From the NCBI GenBank assembly GCA_038199755.1, contig JBBPYR010000136.1, positions 1 to 15,244 of the forward strand: DNA of 15,244 nucleotides. The letters are read 5' to 3'. The notes beneath the pieces are model-generated. The model was not told where the DNA came from. It searched no databases and worked only from the letters and a program-made list of their open reading frames with translations. Source of the DNA: JBBPYR01 sp038199755. GTDB taxonomy: Bacteria; Chloroflexota; Ktedonobacteria; Ktedonobacterales; Ktedonobacteraceae. This document shows, piece after piece, positions 1 to 6,408 of the stretch (its first letter is position 1; each line of letters opens with the position of its first letter). Both the position numbers and the translations under genes were made by a program.

Positions 1-49
1 AAATACTTATGTAGTGATACTTGTAAAGGATGAAGAGGAGCAGCAATCT

Positions 50-628
50 ATGGCAATACGACAGAACGAGCTTCATGGACGGAAAAGCCGGGAAGAGTAC
101 TTTGCATTTTTAGAGCGTGATCCTGAGCATCGTTATGAGTATCTCGATGGCTACATCTATATGATGACAGGAGGTAGCCCCGATCATGCTATCATCGGCA
201 GCAATATTGGTAGAATTCTCGGCAACCTCCTCCAAGGACGCCCTTGTATCGTCTATAACTCAGACCTCTATGTAGAATTAGCCGAGAACTATCGTGTTTG
301 TCCCGATGTGACCGTCAGTTGTGATCCTCGTGATAGGGGTGCAAAGGACGCTATCCACTACCCATCCCTGGTTGTAGAAGTGCTTTCTCCAGGCACGGAA
401 GCTGTTGACCGTGGGAAAAAGTCTCTGCAATATCGCACCTGCCCCACCATCCAAGAATATCTCCTGGTAAGCTCAGAATCCCCAATCATTGAGGTATTCC
501 GCCGCGAAAAAGGCGGCTTCTGGACACTCTACACGCTCGGCCTGAACGATACTGTCTCCCTAACCCATCTCAATGTGCAATTTCCTATAATCGATGTCTA
601 TCGCAACACATCCTTCATGAGTGACTAG
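50..628 (+). CDS. Uma2-family (DUF820) putative PD-(D/E)XK nuclease, copy 1
   Basis: A 192-residue protein of the Uma2 family, which has a restriction-endonuclease-like fold. The biological role of most members is unknown. Visible core: YEYLDG near residues 29-34, Asp72 in NSDLYV, PDVTVSCD at 85-92 (Asp86), then the signature VVEVLSPGTE at 108-117 with Glu110, DRGKK at 120-124 and IQEYLLV at 134-140. Asp86, Glu110 and Lys124 fit the PD-(D/E)XK catalytic set. I chose the ATG at 50 because GAGGAG at 35-40 lies 9 nt upstream. A GTG at 14 in the same frame would add 12 residues but has no visible upstream context. Length is normal for the family. A long hairpin begins at the stop codon, and an antitoxin-like gene follows. 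The family assignment is secure; nuclease activity is inferred. Confidence 0.9.
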   Translation: MAIRQNELHGRKSREEYFAFLERDPEHRYEYLDGYIYMMTGGSPDHAIIGSNIGRILGNLLQGRPCIVYNSDLYVELAENYRVCPDVTVSCDPRDRGAKDAIHYPSLVVEVLSPGTEAVDRGKKSLQYRTCPTIQEYLLVSSESPIIEVFRREKGGFWTLYTLGLNDTVSLTHLNVQFPIIDVYRNTSFMSD

Positions 629-689
629 CATCAAAACGAAGGATTGGGACAGTGATCGTCTCCCTATCCCAATCCTTCGTTTTGGTGCT
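627..689 (+). terminator. Strong hairpin after Uma2 copy 1
   Basis: Arms at 632-649 (CAAAACGAAGGATTGGGA) and 667-684 are perfect reverse complements over 18 bp with a 17-nt loop. Pairing continues outward as 627-630 with 686-689, around one T-G pair at 631/685. It starts at the stop codon of the upstream gene, so it probably acts as a terminator or mRNA 3'-end stabiliser. The T-run (TTCGTTTTG) lies inside the arm rather than after it, so it is not a textbook Rho-independent terminator. Confidence 0.6.
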
Positions 690-708
690 GTATTTACATT
701 CTAGCTCT

Positions 709-737
709 TTGACAGAACCATTCTCCTCAGATATACT
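709..737 (+). promoter_or_regulatory. Consensus promoter for the antitoxin-like gene
   Basis: TTGACA at 709-714, a 17-nt spacer, and TATACT at 732-737. A start near 744 gives a leader of about 63 nt before the ATG at 807. It lies downstream of the hairpin that closes the Uma2 gene, so the small gene appears to be an independent transcription unit. Confidence 0.6.
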
Positions 738-806
738 TTGGAGGAAAGATAGTACAAAAGTCATTTCCTCTAAAATTTGTTTAAAGCTGATGGGTAGGAG
801 AGAGAA

Positions 807-1112
807 ATGAGTCATATATTCCAGCTTTCTGACGAGCAGTATGCTACACTTGCGGCCTATGCCGCACGGTATGCACAGACACCTGAAACACTTTTTGAGA
901 CGTGGGTGAATGAGGTAATACATAACATAGAACCATTCTCTTCCTCTAGTCTTAGCAAGCAAGAGGGACGAGAAGGTCATGAGGAAGAGCTTCTCAATCA
1001 TCCACTTGTAGAAGTGGCAGGGATGTTTGCTATCGGTGAACCTAACTGGGCTGATAAACACGATGAGTACTTGGCAGAGGTGTATGGAGAAAACCATGCC
1101 GACAACCAATGA
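807..1112 (+). CDS. Small antitoxin-like protein, orphan
   Basis: A 101-residue acidic protein with no signal peptide or membrane segment. The N-terminal part (LSDEQYATLAAYAARYAQTP, then ETLFETWV, about residues 7-33) looks like a short helical dimerisation domain. The tail (NWADKHDEYLAEVYGENHADNQ) resembles the C-terminal toxin-binding tails of small antitoxins that precede PIN-domain toxins in Chloroflexota and cyanobacteria. That resemblance is from memory, not a search. No PIN toxin follows: the overlapping +1 frame from the ATG at 1096 stops after 18 codons without a VapC-like start. The start at 807 has GGAG about 8-9 nt upstream and its own promoter at 709-737. The 3' end overlaps a lipoprotein-like ORF on the opposite strand. 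Gene reality is fairly likely; the function is tentative. Confidence 0.65.
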   Translation: MSHIFQLSDEQYATLAAYAARYAQTPETLFETWVNEVIHNIEPFSSSSLSKQEGREGHEEELLNHPLVEVAGMFAIGEPNWADKHDEYLAEVYGENHADNQ

Positions 1113-1213
1113 TCTGTTGCCGTTGTGCCACAGGCAGCAAAACCAACGCTAAAGAGCACTGCAAGAGATAACAGCAGTGCAAATTGAGAACAGGTGACAC
1201 GTCTCACTTTCAT
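998..1213 (-). pseudogene. Truncated lipoprotein (signal peptide plus junk tail)
   Basis: A 71-codon minus-strand ORF that opens with a convincing lipoprotein signal: MKVRR, a hydrophobic core (FALLLSLAVLFSVGF), then the lipobox FAAC at residues 25-28 followed by GTT. The start ATG at 1213 has AGGAG 7 nt upstream. The first 33 codons lie outside the antitoxin-like gene. From codon 34 the ORF runs antisense through that gene and loses lipoprotein character. I read it as the 5' end of a lipoprotein gene whose body was replaced at this junction. It could instead be a genuine short lipoprotein. Confidence 0.35.
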
Positions 1214-1752
1214 CGCGAGGCTCCTTTCATCGAACGCTCGTCATACTTCTTAGAGATATGGTTGGGAAGTGGCATGCCGCATCATATGCTTGACAACGAA
1301 CACGCAATTACGCAGGTGTCTGCATCTTCCACTTGACAAGCCGCCGCTTCTGCCACGGGGTACTGCTAATGAGCTTTCACAAATTAATCCGGCCCTGTTT
1401 ATAGCTAATTGCTGCTAGATTGATTTATACAAGTTCATTAGCAGTAGTTTGCCATAGGAAACGCCTAAATACTATGATATGCTTTGACATGTTACTAGAC
1501 TTTCTTTGACATGTTGAGAGCATAAGTCAGCAGTAGTTTATATGAAGTGTGGTTTCCCCATTATTGAGGAAACCGCTTGACAAACTTGTGCCTACAAGTG
1601 CTAAATCAACATAACATAATTGGTTACATGCCCCCATACATAACACAGACGCTTACAACAGGTATGCTGTTCGCAAGAAGACTGGGGAAGACTGCTGTCC
1701 TGACAAAGGATGAGGCGGACAATGACGTTTCGATCTGAAAGGGAGATGGCAT
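1214..1752. other. 540-bp intergenic spacer rich in short repeats
   Basis: No convincing gene. It holds an imperfect 16-bp inverted repeat (1361-1376 TACTGCTAATGAGCTT with 1431-1446, 15 of 16 matching). GCAGTAGTTT occurs directly repeated at 1441-1450 and 1530-1539, and CTTTGACATGTT at 1482-1493 and 1504-1515, 22 nt apart. A 7-bp hairpin sits at 1551-1557/1568-1574 (GGTTTCC/GGAAACC), followed by a promoter-like site at 1577-1605. Together these suggest regulator binding upstream of the hydrolase. Confidence 0.5.
1577..1605 (+). promoter_or_regulatory. Possible promoter with palindromic operator
   Basis: TTGACA at 1577-1582 is followed by a 17-nt spacer and a weak -10 (GCTAAA at 1600-1605). 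The spacer holds a perfect inverted repeat, ACTTGT GCCT ACAAGT, at 1584-1599. An operator between -35 and -10 would suit a repressor. The -10 is poor and the leader to the hydrolase would be about 140 nt, so this is tentative. Confidence 0.35.
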
Positions 1753-2532
1753 ATGGACTTCTTTGCTGCTGACGGGGTTCGTCTTACCTATCGCATCGAT
1801 GGGCAAGATGATAAGCCAACATTGTTCATGGTGAACTCACTTGGGACAAACCTACATATGTGGGATGCCCAGGTGGCACTTCTCGGTCGGGATTTGCGCA
1901 TTGTTCGCTACGATAGCCGTGGTCATGGAGCCTCGGATGTTCCCGCTGGGCCATATACGATGGAGCAACTCGGACTCGACCTGCTCGCACTCCTCGATAC
2001 CTTGCAGATTGAACGTGCCCATATCTGTGGCCTCTCGCTCGGTGGCGTCGTTGCCTTGTGGTTTGCTATTCACTATCCCAACCGTGTGGATCGCGCAGTA
2101 TTTGCCAATACGGCTGCCCGTATTGGTACGAAAGAATCATGGGAAACACGCATTGCTGCTGTGCAGAATGGCGGTATAGCGGCGATACGTGATGCTGTGC
2201 TGGGACGCTTCCTCAGCGAGAAATTCCGCCAACACCATCCCGAAGTGCTGCAGCAGATTGCAGCAATGCTTGATGCCACCAACCCCATCGGGTATATCGG
2301 GTCGTGTGCTGCTCTGCTGGATGCCGACCTGCGCGCAACGGTGAGTACAATCCACCGTCCATCACTCATCATTGCGAGCGAACTTGATGAGTCCACACCA
2401 CCGGCACTATCGGACGAACTCCACGCCGCCATCGCTGGTAGCAAGCTCGTACTGCTACCGGCAGTTGCGCATCTATCAAGTGTGGAGCAGCCCGAAGCGT
2501 TTAGCCAGCATCTACTCAGCTTTTTGTTGTAG
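1753..2532 (+). CDS. Alpha/beta hydrolase, 3-oxoadipate enol-lactonase (PcaD)-like
   Basis: A 259-residue cytoplasmic alpha/beta hydrolase. The nucleophile elbow GLSLGG is at 93-98 (Ser95). The acid is Asp212 in ELDESTPP, and the base is His240 in VAHLSSVEQPEAF. The DSRGHGASD segment (54-62) and the STPP and EQPEAF motifs are typical of 3-oxoadipate enol-lactonases, which open 3-oxoadipate enol-lactone in the beta-ketoadipate pathway. No other pca gene is in the window, so the true substrate may differ; related esterases and lactonases share this scaffold. GGGAG at 1741-1745 lies 7 nt before the ATG. Length is normal for the family and the catalytic triad is intact. The gene sits alone, behind a repeat-rich spacer that may carry its operator. 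Confidence 0.8.
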   Translation: MDFFAADGVRLTYRIDGQDDKPTLFMVNSLGTNLHMWDAQVALLGRDLRIVRYDSRGHGASDVPAGPYTMEQLGLDLLALLDTLQIERAHICGLSLGGVVALWFAIHYPNRVDRAVFANTAARIGTKESWETRIAAVQNGGIAAIRDAVLGRFLSEKFRQHHPEVLQQIAAMLDATNPIGYIGSCAALLDADLRATVSTIHRPSLIIASELDESTPPALSDELHAAIAGSKLVLLPAVAHLSSVEQPEAFSQHLLSFLL

Positions 2533-2660
2533 CCGTAAGGAAAACGAATTTCAGGCTTTTTCCGTGTTCAGAGGCGTAGGGCTGAGTGACTATCATGTGC
2601 TAAAAAGTTTGGTCTCTTTAGGTTGACAAGTAATGACGACAATTTGAAAGGAGCAACACG

Positions 2661-3521
2661 ATGCAACTCGCGTGGAAGGTTGCTGAAGGCAGCAAAGTCA
2701 GGTTGAAGGACTACGATCCCGACTTTATTGATAAGCATACGGATCGCGCACTGTCGGCAGCAGAGATAGAAAAGCTCAGCGAAGAACTCAGCGAATTGCA
2801 GCAGTTGATGGCGGCGGCGCAACATCACAGTCTGCTTATAGTCCTGCAAGGGATGGACACGAGTGGCAAAGATGGCACGATTCGCCATGTCATGTCGCAT
2901 GTCAATCCGCTGGGATGCGACGTGCGTTCATTTAAGGGACCTACAACCAGAGAACAGACGCATGATTTCCTCTGGCGCATCCATCGGGTCGTGCCGAGCA
3001 GAGGCATGATTAGTATTTTCAATCGATCCCACTATGAAGATGTGCTCGTGGTTCGTGTGCATGATCTGGTGCCGGAACCAGTGTGGCGGCAACGGTATGC
3101 CGCCATTAACGACTTTGAGCGCATGCTGACCCAGAACGACACGATTATTCTGAAGTTCTATCTGCATATTGGCTACGAGGAGCAGGAAAAACGCTTGCTA
3201 GCTCGTCAGGAGGATAGAAACAAAGCCTGGAAACTCTCGTCAGCAGATTGGGCGGAGCGTAGATATTGGAATGATTATCAAAAAGCCTATGGGGATGCGC
3301 TCGCCAAGTGCAGTACGGATGAAGCTCCCTGGTATATCGTGCCCGCTAATCGTAAATGGTATCGCAATTTGCTCGTGGCGCGGACACTGGTTTCTACCAT
3401 GCGCCCCTATAAGAAGGAGTGGCAAGCCAAATTAGTGGAGCGGGGAGAGCATGAAATTGCGCTTATCGAGAAGTTGCGCTGGGAAAATCCCATTGAAGCC
3501 AACGCTATACTCCATAGCTGA
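2661..3521 (+). CDS. ppk2: PPK2-family polyphosphate:nucleotide phosphotransferase, copy A
   Basis: A 286-residue soluble protein of the polyphosphate kinase 2 family. These enzymes transfer phosphate from polyphosphate to AMP and/or ADP. Walker A is GMDTSGKDG at 64-72 (Asp66, Lys70, Asp71). The Walker B region is ISIFNRSHYEDVLVVRVH at 117-134. The lid follows as ARQED...NKAWKLSSADW at about 181-197. The FNRSHYEDVLVVRVH form is typical of class III-like PPK2s, which can act on both mono- and diphosphates; the class is inferred from motif resemblance. GAAAGGAGC precedes the ATG. A paralogue starts 39 nt after the stop, so the two are almost certainly co-transcribed. All key residues are present, so this copy is expected to be active. 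Confidence 0.9.
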   Translation: MQLAWKVAEGSKVRLKDYDPDFIDKHTDRALSAAEIEKLSEELSELQQLMAAAQHHSLLIVLQGMDTSGKDGTIRHVMSHVNPLGCDVRSFKGPTTREQTHDFLWRIHRVVPSRGMISIFNRSHYEDVLVVRVHDLVPEPVWRQRYAAINDFERMLTQNDTIILKFYLHIGYEEQEKRLLARQEDRNKAWKLSSADWAERRYWNDYQKAYGDALAKCSTDEAPWYIVPANRKWYRNLLVARTLVSTMRPYKKEWQAKLVERGEHEIALIEKLRWENPIEANAILHS

Positions 3522-3560
3522 TAGCTACTTGCTACAGCAAGCAGAGGAAGGAGCAACACG

Positions 3561-4424
3561 ATGCAACTGGCATGGAAGGTTGCTGAAGGTAGCAACGTCA
3601 AATTGCAGGACTATGATCCCAATTTTGTTGATGAGCATGTTGATCCCGCCTTGGCAAGGGCAGAATTAGAACAACTTGGCAAGGAACTGGGTGAATTACA
3701 AGAATTGTTGGCCGCGGCCCACCGTCATAGCCTACTCGTCGTATTGCAGGGGATGGATACCAGCGGCAAAGCTGATACCATTCATCAGGTGCTTTCCCGC
3801 GTCAATCCGCAGGGATGCGAGGTGCGTTCGTTTAAAGTCCCGACACCTCGTGAGCTGGATCATGACTTCCTCTGGCGTGTACATCGCGTCACGCCGGGCA
3901 AAGGGGTCATCGGTATTTTCAATCGTTCCCACTATGAGGACGTGCTGGTCACGCGCGTGCATAACTTGCTGCCACAAGAGGTCTGGAGCAGCCGCTATGC
4001 CGCCATTAACGACTTTGAACGCTTGCTGTCTCAGCACAACATGATTATTCTCAAGTTCTATTTGCATATGAGCAATGAGGAGCAGGAAAGGCGCCTGCTG
4101 GCTCAGGAGAAGAATCAAATGGACGCTTGGAAACTCACCACGGCAGATTGGGCGGAGCGCAAGTACTGGAACGATTATCAAGCAGCCTATGAAGAGGCTA
4201 TATCCAAGTGCAGTACGAATGAAGCTCCCTGGTATATCGTTCCTGCTGACCAAAAGTGGTATCGCAATTTGCTCGTAGCACGGACACTTGTTCATACACT
4301 GCGCGAATATAAAGACGGCTGGGAGGCGCAACTTGTGGAGCGTGGAGAACAAGAGCTTGCCCTGCTAGCGAAGCTCGGACACCTAGAGCAGACCGGGAAC
4401 CGCAAGAGTAAACGATCATCATAA
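3561..4424 (+). CDS. ppk2: PPK2-family phosphotransferase, copy B with altered P-loop
   Basis: A 287-residue tandem paralogue of the preceding gene, roughly 70 per cent identical by eye. The Walker B region (GIFNRSHYEDVLVTRVH) and the lid (MDAWKLTTADW) are conserved. The P-loop reads GMDTSGKADT where copy A has GMDTSGKDGT: Lys70 stays, but Asp71 becomes Ala and Gly72 becomes Asp. Residue 71 is Asp or Gly in the family members I know, so binding or specificity may have shifted. The sequence around the start (AGGAGCAACACGATGCAACT) matches copy A, so the duplication included the ribosome-binding site. The C-terminus ends in a basic tail (GNRKSKRSS) that copy A lacks. No frameshift is seen, and the strong conservation elsewhere suggests the gene is still used. 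Confidence 0.88.
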   Translation: MQLAWKVAEGSNVKLQDYDPNFVDEHVDPALARAELEQLGKELGELQELLAAAHRHSLLVVLQGMDTSGKADTIHQVLSRVNPQGCEVRSFKVPTPRELDHDFLWRVHRVTPGKGVIGIFNRSHYEDVLVTRVHNLLPQEVWSSRYAAINDFERLLSQHNMIILKFYLHMSNEEQERRLLAQEKNQMDAWKLTTADWAERKYWNDYQAAYEEAISKCSTNEAPWYIVPADQKWYRNLLVARTLVHTLREYKDGWEAQLVERGEQELALLAKLGHLEQTGNRKSKRSS

Positions 4425-4464
4425 GCTCAAAGCGACCACCGATGCTTGTAATGATTGGGGCTGA

Positions 4465-4676
4465 AGCTGGTCCAAGAGACATCAACCTAAGAATGGCTGA
4501 GGTGGTGGGAACGCTCGTTTCAGGAGGGGCGGGGCAAACGCCCAAAAAAAGGGTTGGTATTCCCGGCACGGGCGACCCAAGGGTCCCAGCCCCGCCTCGT
4601 CCGCCGCCCCCGCCCCTACTGTAAAACTGAATCGTCCGCTTACGTTGATGTCTCTTGGACGCGCTCAAGCTGGTCC
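4465..4676. repeat. Inverted-repeat-bounded GC-rich element (MITE-like or structured RNA)
   Basis: GTCCAAGAGACATCAAC at 4470-4486 is exactly complementary to 4644-4660. After one mismatch, four more bases pair (4488-4491 with 4639-4642). Inside, 4521-4534 (CAGGAGGGGCGGGG) pairs 13 of 14 with 4608-4621. Smaller perfect hairpins lie within: CCCG-GCA-CGGG at 4562-4572 and GACCC-AA-GGGTC at 4574-4585. AGCTGGTCC occurs as a direct repeat at 4465-4473 and 4668-4676, flanking the pair like a target duplication. I see no coding sense in the interior. The nested symmetry suggests a small non-autonomous mobile element or a folded RNA. Confidence 0.6.
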
Positions 4677-4707
4677 CTACAGCATTCTGTTTTATTACCA
4701 GTTTAAT

Positions 4708-4725
4708 ATGGCTTTATTTTACCAT
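4708..4725. repeat. 18-bp repeat, left copy flanking the pRiA4b gene
   Basis: ATGGCTTTATTTTACCAT matches 5611-5628 in 17 of 18 positions and in the same orientation. Both copies are followed a few bases later by CCAA and AAGCA. Read on the minus strand, the core ATGGTAAAATA resembles an extended -10 box, so a shared promoter-like element is an alternative to a mobile-element scar. Confidence 0.4.
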
Positions 4726-4791
4726 CGTTGGCCAAGCATGGAGGCATTGTATATCGTGTTATATTACTTACAAAGAGTGAGGAGGAAGGAT

Positions 4792-5490
4792 ATGGCAAGA
4801 CAGACCTCAAAAGGGGTATGTGCCATTTGTCACGGTGAGTTCAGCAAGTCAGCTATGACCAGACATCTAGAGGCATGCCAGCAACGCGCAATTCCTGAAG
4901 GGAAAGCAGTAGGCCACCAGAAAGCGCAAAAGAGCAAGAAATTCCATCTTGTTGTGGAAGGTCGTGACCTTCCTCAATACTGGATGCATCTGGAAGTCAC
5001 AGCCAGTACAACGCTGACAACTCTGGATCGGTTTCTCAGAGATACCTGGCTGGAATGTTGTGGGCATCTGAGTGCCTTTGAGATTGCAGGCGTTCGCTAC
5101 TCCATAGACGCTGGCATGGGTGGCGACTTTGGGATGGCAGATATGGACGAAAAAAGCATGCGCGTGCAGCTGGGAAAAATACTGAGCCCAGGACAAACCG
5201 GTAGCTATGAGTATGATTATGGCACGACAACGGAGCTGCGGCTCAAAGTGATCTCAGCAGGTGAGCTGGAAAAGAAAAGGGACGCCATCCAAGTGCTTGC
5301 TCGGAATAACGCGCCGATAATTCTGTGCGATGTATGCGGTAAAGTGGCTACCAATGTCTGTTCAGAGTGCATCTTTGAGGAGAAGGGGTGGCTATGCGAG
5401 GACTGTGCCCCAGATCACGAGTGCGGTGAGGACATGCTCTTGCCGGTGGTCAACTCCCCACGTGTCGGCATGTGCGCCTATACAGGATGA
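4792..5490 (+). CDS. pRiA4b ORF-3-like protein with N- and C-terminal zinc-binding motifs
   Basis: A 232-residue protein. The N-terminal Cys/His motif has Cys10, Cys13, His25 and Cys29 (CAICHGEF...RHLEAC). A linker leads to a plasmid pRiA4b ORF-3-like domain at about 45-165, starting KKFHLVVEGRDLPQYWMHLEV. A cysteine-rich tail follows (CDVCGKVATNVCSECIF...WLCEDCAPDHEC), probably a second zinc site. The function of the family is unknown; it is common in mobile and accessory DNA. I chose the ATG at 4792 because GGAGG at 4781-4785 lies 6 nt upstream. The frame is open from 4645, but that extension crosses the arm of the inverted repeat and looks non-coding. An 18-bp near-identical sequence lies on each side (4708-4725 and 5611-5628). 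Confidence 0.8.
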   Translation: MARQTSKGVCAICHGEFSKSAMTRHLEACQQRAIPEGKAVGHQKAQKSKKFHLVVEGRDLPQYWMHLEVTASTTLTTLDRFLRDTWLECCGHLSAFEIAGVRYSIDAGMGGDFGMADMDEKSMRVQLGKILSPGQTGSYEYDYGTTTELRLKVISAGELEKKRDAIQVLARNNAPIILCDVCGKVATNVCSECIFEEKGWLCEDCAPDHECGEDMLLPVVNSPRVGMCAYTG

Positions 5491-5493
5491 TGC

Positions 5494-5607
5494 TCATAGC
5501 GATTTTGTCCGTTCTAACTTCCTCAGCAATGCCCTGTAGCGTTCGCTGCTGGTCCATGCCGCTTTGTTTTTGAGCGCATCCTGTACCCTTTTCCTAACAA
5601 ACTCCAC
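5494..5607 (-). pseudogene. Possible 37-residue gene remnant
   Basis: A minus-strand GTG at 5607 opens a 37-codon frame. It reads MEFVRKRVQDALKNKAAW, then TSSERYRALLRKLERTKSL, and stops four bases beyond the end of the pRiA4b gene. The composition is protein-like (amphipathic, basic, helical) and looks like the C-terminal end of a larger helical protein. An in-frame TAG lies four codons upstream and I see no ribosome-binding site. I do not recognise the family. Confidence 0.3.
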
Positions 5608-5610
5608 GCG

Positions 5611-5628
5611 ATGGCTCTATTTTACCAT
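5611..5628. repeat. 18-bp repeat, right copy flanking the pRiA4b gene
   Basis: ATGGCTCTATTTTACCAT is the partner of 4708-4725. It lies just upstream, in minus-strand sense, of the 37-codon remnant, where ATGGTAAAATA could serve as a -10 region. Confidence 0.4.
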
Positions 5629-5677
5629 AGCCAACAAGCAAAGAACGCATAAGCCCTACTTCTGTTAAAACCTACCC

Positions 5678-5725
5678 TTGACATATTCACCCTCTATATG
5701 TTATACCTTACCTATCGGTCGGTAA
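5678..5725 (+). promoter_or_regulatory. tetR promoter and autoregulatory operator
   Basis: TTGACA at 5678-5683, a 17-nt spacer and TTATAC at 5701-5706 form a good promoter. Directly downstream, 5708-5725 reads TTACCTATCGGTCGGTAA, an 18-bp TetR-type palindrome (TTACC-T/G-A, N4, TCGGTAA) with one imperfect half-site position. Its place over the transcription start predicts autorepression. A perfect version of the same operator precedes the exporter gene at 6409-6426. Confidence 0.75.
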
Positions 5726-5752
5726 CAATCTAGGCTAGCGATAGAGGGAGAC

Positions 5753-6364
5753 GTGGCAGAAAGACAGCAGCGAGACGGACGCACAACAGATACGCGCCAA
5801 CTTATCCTCAAAGAGGCGGAAAAGCTGTATTACGCAGGTGGCTACGACAATATCAGTTTGCAGGTGATCGCCGATCATCTCAACATGAGTAAAGCCGCCC
5901 TCTTTCACCATTTCAAAAATAAGCGTGAGCTCTTCTACGAGATGATCCTGATGATTATCGCCCACATGCGCGCCATGTTCGAGCCAATCATCACTGGAGA
6001 GGGCTACTCGACACGAGAAAAGCTCTACCTCTGCATGCAACGGCTGGCAGAGGAGCCTACCTTCGATATCATGCGTTTCTTGCGCGAGGATTTCCCGCGC
6101 TTGGAACCAGAACAGCAGCAAAAAAGTGGCAAGGTGTGGCGCACCTTTACCGTCGAAATGATCGAGTCGATCTTTCAAGAGGGTATAGCTCGTGCCGAGC
6201 TGCGTGAACATAATGTGATGCTTTCAACCGTCCTCTTCTTAAATACGTCCATCGTACTCCCACACATTGACAATCCCATCGGGGAGCAAATGAGCGGCGA
6301 GAGCCGCGAGCAATACATCAATACCCTACTCGATATGTTATTGGAGGGACTGAACAAAAAGTGA
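5753..6364 (+). CDS. TetR/AcrR-family transcriptional regulator
   Basis: A 203-residue one-component repressor of typical TetR size. The N-terminal DNA-binding domain covers about residues 14-60, with the helix-turn-helix ISLQVIADHLNMSKAALFHH followed by FKNKRELF. The C-terminal part is a helical ligand and dimerisation domain that cannot be assigned to a ligand by eye. I chose the GTG at 5753; GAGGG at 5744-5748 lies just upstream and the protein then begins MAERQQRDGRTTDTR. The gene lies 81 nt before an MMPL exporter in the same direction. The same operator type occurs at both genes, so this protein very probably represses itself and the exporter and is released by an exported compound. The family call is secure. 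Confidence 0.92.
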   Translation: MAERQQRDGRTTDTRQLILKEAEKLYYAGGYDNISLQVIADHLNMSKAALFHHFKNKRELFYEMILMIIAHMRAMFEPIITGEGYSTREKLYLCMQRLAEEPTFDIMRFLREDFPRLEPEQQQKSGKVWRTFTVEMIESIFQEGIARAELREHNVMLSTVLFLNTSIVLPHIDNPIGEQMSGESREQYINTLLDMLLEGLNKK

Positions 6365-6408
6365 CCCGATGGCTACGCCCACACCGTCTCTTTTTTTAGG
6401 GAAAAACC

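Noticed and set aside
615..1109. 164-codon frame on the minus strand
   Set aside because: It runs mostly antisense to the antitoxin-like gene and the hairpin, with odd Cys/Leu/Phe-rich composition and no family signature.
1096..1152. Overlapping frame after the antitoxin-like gene as a VapC toxin start
   Set aside because: It reads MPTTNDLLPLCHRQQNQR and stops; there is no VDTSA-type PIN beginning.
2623..2628. TTGACA upstream of the first PPK2 gene
   Set aside because: There is no acceptable -10 at 16-18 nt; the expected position holds the ribosome-binding site, so I did not call a promoter.
3732..4352. 206-codon minus-strand frame inside the second PPK2 gene
   Set aside because: It is fully antisense to a conserved gene with intact motifs; a similar shadow occurs under the first PPK2 gene.
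4198..4668. 156-codon minus-strand frame with a Gly/Arg-rich stretch
   Set aside because: It is a translation of the GC-rich inverted-repeat element and the PPK2 antisense strand; no start context and no domain.
6391..6397. Run of seven T after the tetR gene as an intrinsic terminator
   Set aside because: Only a 3-bp stem (GGC-TAC-GCC, 6371-6379) lies nearby, and it is too far from the T-run; no stable hairpin abuts it.
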